Below are positions 54,685 to 64,000 of a DNA stretch of 64,000 bases, in pieces (position 1 is the first letter of the stretch; each line of letters starts with the position of its first letter). The position numbers and the translations under genes are program-made. The DNA comes from Novosphingobium sp. Gsoil 351 (GTDB lineage: Bacteria; Pseudomonadota; Alphaproteobacteria; Sphingomonadales; Sphingomonadaceae). Where the stretch lies: NCBI RefSeq assembly GCF_009707465.1, contig NZ_CP046120.1, positions 558,001-622,000 of the forward strand, in the 5' to 3' direction. The notes under the pieces were generated by a model. The model saw only the letters and a list, made by a program, of their open reading frames with translations, made no database searches and was not told where the DNA came from.

Positions 54685-55566
54685 TTAGGCCAGTCCGGCA
54701 TGCTCCAGAGCTGCATCCACGGCCTTCCTTGCCGCGGCGCTGCATGGGGTCAAAGGCAGGCGCAGATCTTCGGTCAGCCAGTCGTGGACGCGGGTCAGCG
54801 CGTACTTAACCGGTCCCGGCGAGGCATCCTCGAACATCGCATAGTGCAGCGGATAGAGCCGGTCGTTGAGTTCACGCGCCTTGACCAGGTCGTTGTCGGC
54901 GCAGGCCTGCTGGAACTCGGCGCACAGCTTGGGCGCGACGTTGGCGGTAACCGAGATGCAACCCACCCCGCCCGCGGCGTTGAACGGCAGCGCCAGCTCG
55001 TCGTCGCCCGATAGCTGGCAGAAAGTGCCCTCGATCCCCATCCGGTGGTCGGTGACCCGGCTGAGATCGCCGCTGGCGTCCTTGATCCCCACGATCCGCT
55101 CGGGGAAGCGATTGACCAGTTCGCACACCGTTTCAGGCAGCAGGTCGGTAACCGTGCGACCCGGCACGTTGTAGAGCACGATTGGAAGCGCGCTGTTTTC
55201 GGCGAGGAAGCTGAAGTGCGCGATCAGCCCGGCCTGGCTCGGGCGGTTGTAGTAAGGGGCGACGCATAGCGCGGCCGCCGCCCCGGTCTTGCGGCTAAAG
55301 TTCATGTGCAGGCGCGCGTTCATCGTGTCGTTCGACCCGCATCCGGCGATGATCGGCACTCGTCCGGCCGCCTGTTCGATGCAGACCTCGATTACTCGGT
55401 GGTGCTCGGCGTTGGACAAAGTCGAGGCTTCGCCGGTCGTGCCGCACGGCACCAATGCGTTCGAGCCGTTATCGATCTGCCAGTCGACGAGCCGGCGAAA
55501 TGCCTTCTCATCGAACGCCCCGTCGCGAAACGGGGTGACAAGCGCCGGTATCGAGCCGGAAAACAT
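54685..55566 (-). CDS. dapA: 4-Hydroxy-tetrahydrodipicolinate synthase
   Basis: DapA, 293 residues: condenses pyruvate with aspartate semialdehyde, first step of the lysine/diaminopimelate branch. TIM barrel with GSIPALVTPFRDGAFD, PCGTTGEASTLS (substrate site), CVAPYYNRPSQAGLI and YNVPGRTVTDL (catalytic Tyr), the Schiff-base lysine in RIVGIKDASGDLSR, and QLSGDDELALPFNAAGGVGCIS. Convergent with nothing, divergent from slt; 63 bp from smpB downstream. Confidence 0.97.
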   Translation of the reverse strand: MFSGSIPALVTPFRDGAFDEKAFRRLVDWQIDNGSNALVPCGTTGEASTLSNAEHHRVIEVCIEQAAGRVPIIAGCGSNDTMNARLHMNFSRKTGAAAALCVAPYYNRPSQAGLIAHFSFLAENSALPIVLYNVPGRTVTDLLPETVCELVNRFPERIVGIKDASGDLSRVTDHRMGIEGTFCQLSGDDELALPFNAAGGVGCISVTANVAPKLCAEFQQACADNDLVKARELNDRLYPLHYAMFEDASPGPVKYALTRVHDWLTEDLRLPLTPCSAAARKAVDAALEHAGLA

Positions 55567-55673
55567 GGACAGGACTCCCCGAATTGGCCAGAATCTTCAG
55601 ATCAGTGCCGCGGCGCACTGCTATCGTCACGAACCGGGCTTATTCAGCGCCTGATAAGGAGCCGACCCGCAGG

Positions 55674-57671
55674 ATGTCCAGCATGGTCAAGCACAGCATC
55701 GCTCTTACTCTCGTCGCCGCAGCGGGATTGCTCGTTCCGCATGCCGCCTCGGCACAGACCGCCGACGACAATGCCTGGGACCGCGCCCGCGCCGCGCTGC
55801 GCGCGCAAGGGCCGAGCAACATGGCCTACACAATCGAGCGCTGGAAGACGCTGACCGCTTCCAACCGCTTCGGTTTCTCTGACTATTCGGGGTTCGTCGC
55901 CAGCTATCCCGGCCTCCCCGACGAGGACAAGCTGCGCCGCTATGCCGAGGATGCGCTGAGCCGCGAATATGTCGAACCTTCGCGCCTGGTATCGTACTTC
56001 GACCGCTTTCCGCCGCTGACCAACCCCGGCCGCGCGCAATACGCACTGGCGCTCGCCTCACTGCGTCGCAGCGAGGCCGAGGCCGTGGCGCGCGCCGCGT
56101 GGCGTGGTGGGCCGATGAGCGACGCCGCCGAAGCTGCGCTGTTCAGCCAGTTCTATGCCAAGTTCACTCTCGACGACCAAGATGCGCGGATGGACGCACT
56201 GCTGTGGGCGGGAGCGCAAGCGCAAGCGGAACGTCAGTTGGGGTTCGTCTCGCCGGGACGCCGCGCGATCGACTCGGCGCGGCTCGCGGCCCTTTCCGGC
56301 AATGCCGCCAATCCGATTGTCTCGACGGTCGAGACCGCCAACTACATGACCGATCCCGGCTATGTCTTCCAGCGCGCCCGGCTGCTGCGCCGAAGCGGGA
56401 GCGTCATTGCGGCGCGCAGCCTGCTTGCTACGCGCCCGCCACTCGCGCGCCCCGCCGCCGACCCCGAAAAGTGGGTCGAGGAGATGCTGGTCAACGCCAA
56501 AAGCGCGGCGAACGACGGCGATCCGCGCACCGCCGTGCGAATTGCGCAGACCATCGACCAAGCCTTTGCTCCCGGCAGCGATGTCAGCGCGATGACCCTC
56601 GGCCTGCGTGACGATTACACCTCGCTGGTATGGCTCGGCGGGACTGAAGCGCTTTGGGACTTGCGCGATCCGTCCGCCGCCTCGCCCTTGTTTTACAAGT
56701 ACGGCGCCGCGGCCAAGACACCTCAGACTCGCTCGAAGGGCTTCTACTGGGCGGGCCTCGCCGCCGCCCGGGCCAACGATAGCGCCACCGCGCAACGCTA
56801 TTTCGAGATGGCCGCGCAATATCCCGACTATTTCTACGGCCAGCTCGCGCTCGAGCGCCTGGGCCGCCCGCTGCCGACCTTCCCCGCTGCACCAGCCGCC
56901 GTCCCGACCCCGGCCGAGCGCGCCGCGTTCAATTCCGCGCCGCTGACCGCCGCCGTCCGCGAAGTCGCGCGTGAGAGCGATTGGCGCACCGCGATCCGCT
57001 TCTTTCGAGAGATTTCCGACCGCGCCGAGACCCCCGGCCAGCATATGCTCGTGGCCGAGATGGCGCAGGCGCTTGGGCGGCGTGACCTGGGTGTCATCGT
57101 GGGCCAGGCGGCGGCGGCCAACGGCTATCTCGATTTCCAGTCGATCGCATTCCCGCGAATTCCGGTCCCGCCGGGCACCGCGCAGAGCTGGACGATGATC
57201 CATGCGCTCACCCGCCAGGAAAGCCAGTTCGCGCAGAACGCGGTGAGCCATGCGGGCGCGCGGGGGCTGATGCAGCTGATGCCCGGCACCGCGCGCGAGC
57301 AGGCGGGCAAGGTCGGCCTCGCTTATTCACCGGATTCGCTGATGAGCGATCCCAACTACAACATGCAGCTCGGCTCGGGCTACTTCGGGCGGATGATGGA
57401 CTATTTCGGCGGCAGCTATCCGCTGGCCATCGCCGCCTATAACGCCGGGGCCGGCAACGTGAACAAGTGGCTTGCCGCCAACGGCGATCCGCGCACCGGA
57501 TCGATCAGCTGGGTCGACTGGATCGAGAAGATCCCGCTGTACGAGACCAAGAATTACGTCCAGCGGGTGATCGAAAACGCCGTGGTCTACAGCCACCTCA
57601 ACCCCGAACGCGCAGCCTACAAGGGCGCCAATCCGGCGAGCTTCTATCTGGGCAAGCGCACCCCGGGGTGA
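55674..57671 (+). CDS. slt: Soluble lytic murein transglycosylase
   Basis: A 665-residue periplasmic lytic transglycosylase (Slt70 type) that cleaves peptidoglycan to anhydromuropeptides. A signal peptide (about 1-28, LTLVAAAGLLVPHAASAQ) is followed by a long helical superhelix, and the C-terminal SLT domain (about 515-650): the catalytic Glu in LTRQESQFAQNAVSHAGARG, LMQLMPGTA, GSGYFGRMMDYFGGSYPLAIAAYNAG, and WIEKIPLYETKNYVQRV. Start at 55674 (MSSMVKHS) after AAGGAG. The product could feed the AmpG-like permease. The stop overlaps the greB start. Confidence 0.93.
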   Translation: MSSMVKHSIALTLVAAAGLLVPHAASAQTADDNAWDRARAALRAQGPSNMAYTIERWKTLTASNRFGFSDYSGFVASYPGLPDEDKLRRYAEDALSREYVEPSRLVSYFDRFPPLTNPGRAQYALALASLRRSEAEAVARAAWRGGPMSDAAEAALFSQFYAKFTLDDQDARMDALLWAGAQAQAERQLGFVSPGRRAIDSARLAALSGNAANPIVSTVETANYMTDPGYVFQRARLLRRSGSVIAARSLLATRPPLARPAADPEKWVEEMLVNAKSAANDGDPRTAVRIAQTIDQAFAPGSDVSAMTLGLRDDYTSLVWLGGTEALWDLRDPSAASPLFYKYGAAAKTPQTRSKGFYWAGLAAARANDSATAQRYFEMAAQYPDYFYGQLALERLGRPLPTFPAAPAAVPTPAERAAFNSAPLTAAVREVARESDWRTAIRFFREISDRAETPGQHMLVAEMAQALGRRDLGVIVGQAAAANGYLDFQSIAFPRIPVPPGTAQSWTMIHALTRQESQFAQNAVSHAGARGLMQLMPGTAREQAGKVGLAYSPDSLMSDPNYNMQLGSGYFGRMMDYFGGSYPLAIAAYNAGAGNVNKWLAANGDPRTGSISWVDWIEKIPLYETKNYVQRVIENAVVYSHLNPERAAYKGANPASFYLGKRTPG

Positions 57672-58165
57672 GTTCCGCGGCCGCGACGAACCCCATCACC
57701 CCCGCCGGGCTTGCCGCTCTGCGCGCCCGCTACGACCATTTGCTTGGCAACGAGCGTCCCAAGATCGTCGAGGTCGTCAGTTGGGCCGCGGGCAACGGCG
57801 ATCGCTCGGAGAACGGCGACTATATCTACGGCCGCAAGCGCTTGCGCGAGATCGACCGTGAACTGGCGCACCTGGCGCGGCGGATGAAGACAGCGCGGGT
57901 GATCGATCCCGCGTTCCAGCCCGACCGCACGCGGGCCTTCTTCGGGGCCACGATCGAGCTTGCCGACGAGGGCGACACCCGCAAAACGATCACGCTCGTC
58001 GGCGACGATGAGCAAGACGCATCGGCGGGAAGGATCGGCTGGTCGAGCCCAATGGCGCGTGCAATGCGCGGCGCGGCGGTCGGGGATTTGCGCCGGGTGC
58101 GGCTGCCAGGAGGCGAAAAGGAATGGGAAGTTCTGGCTGTCGCATATCCGCCGCGCGGCGCATGA
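57668..58165 (+). CDS. greB: Transcription elongation factor GreB
   Basis: A 165-residue Gre factor that stimulates cleavage of backtracked RNA by RNA polymerase. N-terminal coiled-coil with ITPAGLAALRARYDHLL and the tip GDRSENGDYIYGRKRLREIDREL, in which Asp and Glu reach the active site; C-terminal FKBP-like domain with ATIELADEG, KTITLVGDDEQDASAGRIGWSSPMARAM and GDLRRVRLPGGEKEWEVLAVAY. GreB over GreA from YGRKRLREIDREL and the ending. GTG 57668 overlaps the slt stop; the next gene overlaps its stop (ATGA). Confidence 0.92.
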   Translation: MSSAAATNPITPAGLAALRARYDHLLGNERPKIVEVVSWAAGNGDRSENGDYIYGRKRLREIDRELAHLARRMKTARVIDPAFQPDRTRAFFGATIELADEGDTRKTITLVGDDEQDASAGRIGWSSPMARAMRGAAVGDLRRVRLPGGEKEWEVLAVAYPPRGA

Positions 58166-58653
58166 GGTTTGCGTGGTGGCTGGGCGCCCTCGCCTGCGTC
58201 GCAAGCCCTGCCCTTGCCCGCGACAGCCTGGGCCTATTCGACAACTGGGGCGCGTTTCGCGATCCCGCCGTGCCACGCTGCTATGCGATCGCGATCGCCG
58301 ACAAACCGCGCGGCGCGAAGGCCGAATTCCAGGCCTTTGCCGATGTCGGCCACTGGCCCAAGCGGGCCTTGCGCAACCAGGTTCATTTCCGCCTCTCGAA
58401 ACGGCTCGCACCCAATTCCGTGATCCGTCTTCGGGTGGACGCGCAGGAGTTCGCGCTCGTGGGCGGTGGCGGCGATGCCTGGGCGGCCGACCGGCGGATG
58501 GACGCCGCCATCGTCGCCGCGATGCGCTCGGGCAAGGTGATGCGGGTGCGGGCGCGGGCGGCGGATGGACGCGAGATCGCCGATACCTATCCGCTCCCCG
58601 GCGCCGCCAGCGCCATCGACGCGGCAGCGCTGGGCTGCGCCCCGTCCAGATAA
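58162..58653 (+). CDS. Exported protein, possibly IalB-like
   Basis: A 163-residue protein with a Sec signal (MRFAWWLGALACVASPALA, start 58162 overlapping the greB stop). The mature N-terminus DSLGLFDNWGAFRDPAVPRCYAIA resembles the invasion-associated locus B group of alphaproteobacterial periplasmic proteins. Single cysteine pair C52/C159. Function unknown. It ends just before a bidirectional terminator. Confidence 0.72.
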   Translation: MRFAWWLGALACVASPALARDSLGLFDNWGAFRDPAVPRCYAIAIADKPRGAKAEFQAFADVGHWPKRALRNQVHFRLSKRLAPNSVIRLRVDAQEFALVGGGGDAWAADRRMDAAIVAAMRSGKVMRVRARAADGREIADTYPLPGAASAIDAAALGCAPSR

Positions 58654-58658
58654 ACGAA

Positions 58659-58684
58659 ACGGGCCGAGGTTTCCCTCGGCCCGT
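58659..58684. terminator. Bidirectional intrinsic terminator
   Basis: An 11-bp perfect stem (ACGGGCCGAGG with CCTCGGCCCGT, loop TTTC) between two convergent genes; ATTT follows on the plus strand and GTTT on the minus strand, so it can end either transcript though the T-runs are short. Confidence 0.8.
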
Positions 58685-58702
58685 CCATTTGCGCACACTG
58701 AC

Positions 58703-59380
58703 TTAGAATCGAATGCCCGCGCCGACGACAACCTGGTGGCGGTCGGTGTCGAGCTTGAAGCGGCCGCTGTCGGGGCCGTTGACGTAGTCGACCTCGCCCT
58801 TGCTATAGTTCGAATAGCGGTACTCGAGCTTGGCGTAGGCGTTGCTGCCGATCGCCTGTTCGACACCCGCGCCCAGGCGATAGCCGTCGGTGTCGATGTT
58901 GGTCTTGGTATCGACCGTCCCATCGCTGGAGCGCACGTCGAAGCGCGCGTTGGTGTAGCCCGCCTTGGCATAGACCAACGTGCTCGGCGCGGCGCGGAAG
59001 CCCGCGCGGACGCCGGCGTAGAGGTCGCGCCCGGCTTTGACGTTGCCGATCCCGAAGCCTTCGAAATCGCCGCGGCTGTACTCGGTCTTGGCGGTCGAAT
59101 CCGAAATTTCGCCTTCGACGCCCAGCACGAAGTTGGGGCTGGCGGCGAAGTCGTAACCGACGTCCGCGCCGTACACGGCGCCTTCGATCGACTGGTCGTC
59201 GCTGCTCGTGGTGTCGTTGTCGACCGAGCTGCCGGCTTTGGTCACATCGTAGCCGACGATCGCACCGACGCGCGCGCCGGTAAAGGGATCGGCGTCTTTC
59301 GCCATGGCCGGACTGGCGATGGCGACCAGCGCGCTGCCCGAGGCGAGTACGATAAGAAACTTGTTTATTGGTAACTCCAT
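58703..59380 (-). CDS. Outer-membrane beta-barrel protein (OmpA-like/porin family)
   Basis: A 225-residue outer-membrane barrel. A signal peptide (about 1-27, LIVLASGSALVAIASPAMA) precedes eight or so alternating strands: FTGARVGAIVGYDVTKAG, AVYGADVGYDFAASPNFVLG, DLYAGVRAGFRAAP, STLVYAKAGYTNARFDV, GYRLGAGVEQAIGSNAYAKLEYRYSNYS and a final HQVVVGAGIRF ending in aromatic Phe, as needed for BAM recognition. It belongs to the OprF/Opa-like OmpA-type barrel family (PF13505). Upstream is an AT-rich leader with a palindrome. Confidence 0.9.
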   Translation of the reverse strand: MELPINKFLIVLASGSALVAIASPAMAKDADPFTGARVGAIVGYDVTKAGSSVDNDTTSSDDQSIEGAVYGADVGYDFAASPNFVLGVEGEISDSTAKTEYSRGDFEGFGIGNVKAGRDLYAGVRAGFRAAPSTLVYAKAGYTNARFDVRSSDGTVDTKTNIDTDGYRLGAGVEQAIGSNAYAKLEYRYSNYSKGEVDYVNGPDSGRFKLDTDRHQVVVGAGIRF

Positions 59381-59455
59381 TCATCCAAGATTTCCGCGGC
59401 GATTGCCGTTCGGAGCGGAGAGAATGGTTGAGGGCCGATCGAGTTTCATGAACCT

Positions 59456-59477
59456 AACACAACGTAAATATTGTGTT
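59456..59477. promoter_or_regulatory. AT-rich palindrome between divergent omp and rlmN genes
   Basis: AACACAA (59456-59462), eight bases, TTGTGTT (59471-59477): a perfect 7-bp inverted repeat followed by T-rich sequence. Position, 76 bases before the omp start, suits an operator or leader hairpin. No regulator can be named. Confidence 0.35.
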
Positions 59478-59603
59478 TTTCCTGCAACAGCTGCGACGAG
59501 TCGAGGGAACTTCGGGCAAGCTGGCTGGTTCGCGCGCCGCGCTTGCCGGCGATGAAAGGACGGTGTTTGGCGTTGGCCCGCCGAGCGCCTATATGCCGCT
59601 GCC

Positions 59604-60857
59604 ATGGCCGACACCGCTCTCATGACGATCCCCGGACAAATCGACCCGGTCACCGTCCCGCGTGAAGTGACCGCGCGGCAGGATGGCAAAGTCGATCTGA
59701 TCGGCTTGCCGCGCTCGCGCATCGCCGAACTGTTCGGGGAAGCGGGACTCGATGCCAAGGCGGCGAAGCTGCGTGCCAAGCAGGTGTTCCACTGGCTCTA
59801 TCACCGCGGCGTCACCGAATTCGCCTCGATGACCGACATTGCCAAGACCATGCGCCCGTGGCTGGCGGAGCGCTTCGTGATCGGACGACCTCAGATCGTG
59901 GAGTCGCAGCACTCGGTCGATGGGACGCGCAAGTGGCTGCTGCGCACCGCCGACGGCCATGAGTTCGAGATGGTATTCATTCCCGACGAGACCCGCGGAA
60001 CGCTGTGCGTCTCGAGCCAAGTGGGCTGCACGCTCAACTGCCGGTTCTGCCACACCGGGACGATGCGGCTGGTCCGCAACCTGACCCCGGGCGAGATCGT
60101 CGGGCAGGTGATGCTGGCGCGCGATGCGCTGGGCGAATGGCCGAAGGGTTCGATGGCTGGGTTCGGCGATGACGACGACGAAACCGGCGGTGACTATACC
60201 AGCGACGGCCGCTTGCTGACCAACATCGTGATGATGGGGATGGGCGAGCCGCTGTACAATTTCGAGCACGTACGCGATGCGCTGCGGCTGGTGATGGACG
60301 GCGACGGGCTGGGGCTGAGCAAGCGCCGGATCACGCTTTCGACCAGCGGGGTGGTGCCGATGATGGCACGCGCGGGCGAGGAAATCGGGGTCAACCTGGC
60401 GGTCTCGCTTCACGCCACCTCCAAGGAAGTGCGCGACGAGATCGTCCCACTCAACCGCAAGTATGGGCTAGACGAGCTGCTGACCGCCTGCGCCGCTTAT
60501 CCCGGCGCGTCGAATTCGCGGCGGATCACGTTTGAATACGTGATGCTCGATGGGGTCAACGACAGCGACGACGATGCCCGCGAACTGGTTCGCCTGCTCA
60601 AGCAGTACAAGCTCCCGGCCAAGGTCAACCTGATCCCCTTCAACCCCTGGCCCGGCGCGCCCTATGGGACTTCGCCGCCCGAGCGGGTGCGGCAATTCGC
60701 CGAGATCGTCTTCGCCGGGGGAATCAGCGCGCCCGTGCGCACTCCGCGCGGCCGCGACATCGACGCCGCCTGCGGCCAGCTCAAGACCGCCGCGGAGAAG
60801 AAGAGCCGCGCCGAACTGGATCGGCTGGCCGAGGAAAAGCAGGCCGCACTCGGGTGA
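59604..60857 (+). CDS. rlmN: Dual-specificity 23S rRNA/tRNA methyltransferase RlmN
   Basis: Radical-SAM enzyme that methylates C2 of A2503 in 23S rRNA and A37 of tRNA. The 417-residue protein has [23 protein letters not shown], the iron-sulfur motif in [18 protein letters not shown] (Cys-x3-Cys-x2-Cys), [41 protein letters not shown] and the C-terminal catalytic cysteine in AACGQL. The internal [20 protein letters not shown] is an insertion typical for sphingomonads. It starts at 59604 and overlaps the next gene (GTGA). Confidence 0.97.
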   Translation: MADTALMTIPGQIDPVTVPREVTARQDGKVDLIGLPRSRIAELFGEAGLDAKAAKLRAKQVFHWLYHRGVTEFASMTDIAKTMRPWLAERFVIGRPQIVESQHSVDGTRKWLLRTADGHEFEMVFIPDETRGTLCVSSQVGCTLNCRFCHTGTMRLVRNLTPGEIVGQVMLARDALGEWPKGSMAGFGDDDDETGGDYTSDGRLLTNIVMMGMGEPLYNFEHVRDALRLVMDGDGLGLSKRRITLSTSGVVPMMARAGEEIGVNLAVSLHATSKEVRDEIVPLNRKYGLDELLTACAAYPGASNSRRITFEYVMLDGVNDSDDDARELVRLLKQYKLPAKVNLIPFNPWPGAPYGTSPPERVRQFAEIVFAGGISAPVRTPRGRDIDAACGQLKTAAEKKSRAELDRLAEEKQAALG

Positions 60858-62629
60858 ACGGCACGCGGCGTGCGGCGGCGCTTGCGCAGGCGCGGCAACT
60901 TCTCGCCGACAATCCCGCCGCCGCGCTCGCCGCGCTGCGCCCGCTAACCCGAACCGATCCGCCCGATGCCGACGCCTGGCGGCTGGCCGGGCGGGCATTG
61001 CGCGCGCTGGGCCGCGTCGCCGAGGCCGAGCAGGCAGAACTCGCGGCGATCGACGCGGCGGCCCACGATCCAGAACTCCAGCGTGCCGCGCTCGCGCTGG
61101 CCGACAACCGTCTGGGCGAGGCCGAGCCTCGGCTCAAGGCCCGGCTCAAGGCGATTCCCACGGACGTCGCCGCGATCCGCATGCTGGCGGAGTTGGCCGG
61201 GCGGATCGGGCGGCACCGCGATGCCGAGAACCTGCTGCGCCGCGCGCTGGAACTCGCGCCCGCCTTCCACGCCGCCCGCTCCAACCTGGCGACCGTGCTC
61301 CACCGTCAGAACCGTACCCCCGAGGCGCTCGCCGAACTGGACACGCTGATCGCCGCGGAGCCCGAGCACCTCGGCCATGCCAACTTGCGTGCCGCGGCGT
61401 TGACCAAAGTCGGCGAATTCGACGAAGCGCTAACACTCTATGAGACGGTGCTCGAGAAGCCACCTGGCCATCCGCGCATTTGGATGAGCTATGGCCATGC
61501 ACTCAAGACCGTTGGCCGAAGCGAGGACAGTGTCGCCGCCTATCGCAAGGCAATTGCGCTTCAACCGTCTCTCGGCGAGGTGTGGTGGAGCCTCGCGAAC
61601 CTCAAGACAGTAAGGTTTGCTCAGGCGGACGTCGTCGCGATGCGTGCGGCGCTGACGGGGGCTGACCTCGCTGAGGAGGATCGCTTTCACCTGCACTTCG
61701 CCTTGGCCAAGGCGCTGGAGGATGCCGGCGAAAGCGACGACGCCTTCGACAATTATCTCGTGGCCAACCGGCTGCGGCGCGCCGACCTGCCTTACGATGC
61801 CATGGAAACGAGCCGCGCGGTCGATCGCACGATCGCGCTGTTCACCCCCGAGTTCGTCAGCAGCTTGACCGACGGATGCGCCGCGCCGGACCCGATCTTC
61901 ATTGTCGGCCTGCCGCGTTCGGGTTCGACGCTGATTGAGCAGATCCTGGCCTGCCACAGCCAGGTGGAAGGGACGATGGAACTCCCCGACATCCCCGCTA
62001 TGGTCTCAAGGCTCGCGTCGGACGAACGAGGCTTTTCCGCCAAGCTGGCCGCCTTGTCAGCGGACGAGCGCCGGGCGCTCGGCGAGGAGTTCCTCGCCCG
62101 CACCCGCATCCAGCGCAAGTCCCACAAGCCGTTCTTCATCGACAAGCTGCCCAACAACTGGGCCCATGTCGGCTTCATCAAGGCGATCCTTCCCGACGCC
62201 AAGATCGTCGATGCGCGCCGCCATCCGCTCGACTGCGGGGTTTCCAACTTCCGGCAGCACTTCGCGCGGGGCCAGGCGTTTTCTTATGATCTGGCGGATA
62301 TCGGGACGTATTACAGCGACTACGTCCGGCTGATGGCGCACTTCGATGTGGTCATGCCCGGCGCGGTGACCCGTGTGTTCCACGAAGCGCTGGTCGCCGA
62401 TCCGGAGGCAGAGGTCCGCGCTCTGCTGGCCGCACTTGGCCTCGATTTCGAAGATGACTGCCTGCGCTTCCACGAGAACACCCGCGCGGTGCGCACCGCC
62501 AGCAGCGAGCAGGTGCGGCGCCCGGTCAATCGCGACGGGCTTGGCCAGTGGCGGCGCTACGATGCTCACCTCGGGCCGCTGCGCGAGGCGCTCGGCAGGG
62601 TCCTCACGGACTACGCCATTCCCACCTGA
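60854..62629 (+). CDS. TPR-containing sulfotransferase family protein
   Basis: A 591-residue protein with an N-terminal TPR region (about 1-290; helices such as [31 protein letters not shown] and [21 protein letters not shown]) and a C-terminal sulfotransferase domain (PF13469). The PAPS-binding P-loop is [19 protein letters not shown], the downstream motif [14 protein letters not shown], and the catalytic region [18 protein letters not shown] 60854 overlaps the rlmN stop. Such genes sit next to TonB receptors in sphingomonads, as here; acceptor substrate is unknown. Confidence 0.9.
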   Translation: MNGTRRAAALAQARQLLADNPAAALAALRPLTRTDPPDADAWRLAGRALRALGRVAEAEQAELAAIDAAAHDPELQRAALALADNRLGEAEPRLKARLKAIPTDVAAIRMLAELAGRIGRHRDAENLLRRALELAPAFHAARSNLATVLHRQNRTPEALAELDTLIAAEPEHLGHANLRAAALTKVGEFDEALTLYETVLEKPPGHPRIWMSYGHALKTVGRSEDSVAAYRKAIALQPSLGEVWWSLANLKTVRFAQADVVAMRAALTGADLAEEDRFHLHFALAKALEDAGESDDAFDNYLVANRLRRADLPYDAMETSRAVDRTIALFTPEFVSSLTDGCAAPDPIFIVGLPRSGSTLIEQILACHSQVEGTMELPDIPAMVSRLASDERGFSAKLAALSADERRALGEEFLARTRIQRKSHKPFFIDKLPNNWAHVGFIKAILPDAKIVDARRHPLDCGVSNFRQHFARGQAFSYDLADIGTYYSDYVRLMAHFDVVMPGAVTRVFHEALVADPEAEVRALLAALGLDFEDDCLRFHENTRAVRTASSEQVRRPVNRDGLGQWRRYDAHLGPLREALGRVLTDYAIPT

Positions 62630-62750
62630 AGCGTGGCGTTCGGGCAACGCCCATCGGCAAATTCATGCGGCTTGCAGACCCTCGTCTTGCATTGCAGCAA
62701 AATCCGGAGAGGATAAGTACATCAAATCATATAAGACGTGAGGGCGACTT

Positions 62751-64000
62751 ATGACACCGACCACGCTGGCGCGCCGCGCCGTTCCCGTGCTTCTCGCCAC
62801 CACCATGCTCGCCGCGCCGCAGGCGGTATTCGCCCAGGACACGCCGCAGTCGGCCGATGAAGAGACGGGTGGCGACATCGTCGTCACGGCCAACCGGCGC
62901 GAGGAAAACCTCCAGGACGTGCCGATCTCGATCATCGCGCTGGGCGAGGAGAAGCTGAAAAACGCGCAGGTCGCCAGCTTCGACGATTATGCAAAACTGC
63001 TCCCCAGCGTCAGCTTCCAGTCGCTCGGGCCGAGCCAGTCGCAGATTTTCTTTCGCGGAGTATCGAGCGGCGGAGACGGCCTCCACATCGGCCCGCTACC
63101 AACCAGCAGTCTCTACGTAGACGAAATCCCTGTCACCACGATCGCGGGGACGGTCGACTTCCACGTCTACGACATCGCCCGGGTCGAGGCGCTCGCCGGG
63201 CCGCAGGGCACGCTGTTCGGCGCGAGCTCGCTCTCTGGCACGCTGCGGATCATCACCAACCAGCCCAAGCTCGATACCTTCGAGGGCAGCATCGACGTCG
63301 AAGGCAACAAATTCGGCAAGGGCGACTATGGCGGCCAGGTCGAGGGCATGGTCAACCTTCCGATCAGCGACAAGATGGCGCTGCGCGTGGTCGGGTTCTA
63401 CACCAAGGCCGGCGGCTACATCGACAACATCCCCGGCACCCGTACCTTCACGCTCGACGATGCGGCGAGCGATCCCAACGGGCTCACCAACCTGACGGTC
63501 AATAACGCCGCGCTGGTCGAAAACGACTACAACGACGTGGAGACCTACGGCGGCCGCGCCGCGCTGAAGATCGATCTCGACGAGGATTGGACCGCTACCC
63601 CGCAAATCATCTACCAGAAGCAGGTCAGCCACGGCGGGTTTCTCTACGATCCGCGCAAGGGCGATCTCAAGGTCACCGACTATCTGCCCAGCCGCAACGA
63701 CGATCGCTGGTACCAGGCGGCGCTCACGATCCAGGGCAAGTTGAGCGACTGGGACGTGACTTATGCCGGCGGCTATTTCCGCCGCAAGGTCGATAACCTG
63801 GCGGATTATTCTTATTATTCGGTCGCTTACGATACTTACGGATCGTATGCCACGTATTACCCGCTGGCCAACGGGCAGTTTATCGATCCTACGCAGAACT
63901 CGATCCTGGGCGACATCTACACCAAGGTGACCAACGAGCTGCGCGTCTCCTCGCCAAGCGAGAACCGATTCCGCCTGACCGCGGGCTTGTTCATGCAGCG
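62751..64000 (+). CDS. TonB-dependent receptor (3' end outside window)
   Basis: The N-terminal 416 codons of an outer-membrane TonB-dependent receptor. Signal peptide (VPVLLATTMLAAPQAVFAQ), plug domain with DIVVTANRREENLQDVPISI, LPSVSFQSLGPSQSQIFFRG, VEALAGPQGTLFGASSLSGTLRIIT, then barrel strands from about residue 170. The VTANRREENLQDVP box and absence of a TonB-box change are typical for sphingomonad receptors. It lies 121 bp after the TPR-sulfotransferase. The frame is open to the last base. ATG 62751 follows GAGGG. The ligand is not known. Confidence 0.94.
   Translation, partial: MTPTTLARRAVPVLLATTMLAAPQAVFAQDTPQSADEETGGDIVVTANRREENLQDVPISIIALGEEKLKNAQVASFDDYAKLLPSVSFQSLGPSQSQIFFRGVSSGGDGLHIGPLPTSSLYVDEIPVTTIAGTVDFHVYDIARVEALAGPQGTLFGASSLSGTLRIITNQPKLDTFEGSIDVEGNKFGKGDYGGQVEGMVNLPISDKMALRVVGFYTKAGGYIDNIPGTRTFTLDDAASDPNGLTNLTVNNAALVENDYNDVETYGGRAALKIDLDEDWTATPQIIYQKQVSHGGFLYDPRKGDLKVTDYLPSRNDDRWYQAALTIQGKLSDWDVTYAGGYFRRKVDNLADYSYYSVAYDTYGSYATYYPLANGQFIDPTQNSILGDIYTKVTNELRVSSPSENRFRLTAGLFMQ

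Noticed and set aside
1..64000. CRISPR array, prophage, insertion sequence, integrase or toxin-antitoxin pair
   Set aside because: No regular spacer-repeat arrays, no phage structural or transposase genes, and no toxin-antitoxin-like pair of small genes were seen; the DUF559 cassette is the only element-like structure.

Overview
The window is about 64 kb of GC-rich, gene-dense DNA that fits an alphaproteobacterium of the order Sphingomonadales (Sphingomonas/Novosphingobium-like). The signs are a circularly permuted two-piece tmRNA, CpdR and CckA cell-cycle regulators, a GAAC-N7-GAAC LexA-type box upstream of recA, the trpF-trpB-trpA-accD-folC order, SapC, and a TPR-sulfotransferase next to a TonB-dependent receptor. 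This assignment is an inference from gene content, not from a database search. Most of the window is chromosomal housekeeping DNA. There is no prophage, CRISPR array or large island.

Layout. 1-7.8 kb: YghU-type GST (cut by the window edge), a quinohaemoprotein alcohol dehydrogenase, NRDE protein, purB, lapA-pyrF, SIMPL protein and a small lipoprotein. 7.9-13.4 kb: trpF, trpB, trpA, accD, folC, interrupted between trpB and trpA by a 442-bp DUF559 endonuclease cassette with inverted-repeat ends. 13.4-28.7 kb: AmpG-like permease, Rieske oxygenase, rluB-rsmD, MFS transporter, UvrD-type helicase, ICMT-like methyltransferase, DEAD-box helicase, FAD-dependent dehydrogenase, sapC, a predicted small RNA and an N-formylglutamate amidohydrolase-like gene. 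28.8-37.5 kb: cpdR, tRNA-Val(GAC), enoyl-CoA hydratase, icd, FAD monooxygenase, Kef-type antiporter, membrane protein, glsA, tmRNA and mscL. 37.6-46.4 kb: lemA-TPM-TPM operon, NUDIX, SDR, SRAP peptidase, alaS, lipid kinase and a methyltransferase. 46.5-58.7 kb: EF-G paralogue, lipoprotein, recA, then (reading leftward) dapA, smpB, two DUF2062 genes and cckA; slt-greB-secreted protein. 58.7-64 kb: outer-membrane barrel protein, rlmN, TPR-sulfotransferase and a TonB-dependent receptor cut by the window end.

Genes that work together: tmRNA and SmpB (trans-translation); CckA and CpdR (opposite ends of the CtrA phosphorelay/ClpXP control in relatives); recA with its SOS box, plus SRAP and a UvrD helicase (DNA damage); trpFBA (tryptophan); accD (fatty acids); folC (folate).

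Five otherwise intact genes (PQQ dehydrogenase, trpF, a secreted protein, a class I methyltransferase, the EF-G paralogue) each carry one single-base indel. Most lie in or near short homopolymers, and two follow GATTC. This looks more like uncorrected long-read error than real pseudogenes. The most interesting non-routine items are the DUF559 inverted-repeat cassette inside the trp operon, the predicted small RNA with an anti-Shine-Dalgarno motif at 27.55 kb, and the permuted tmRNA.
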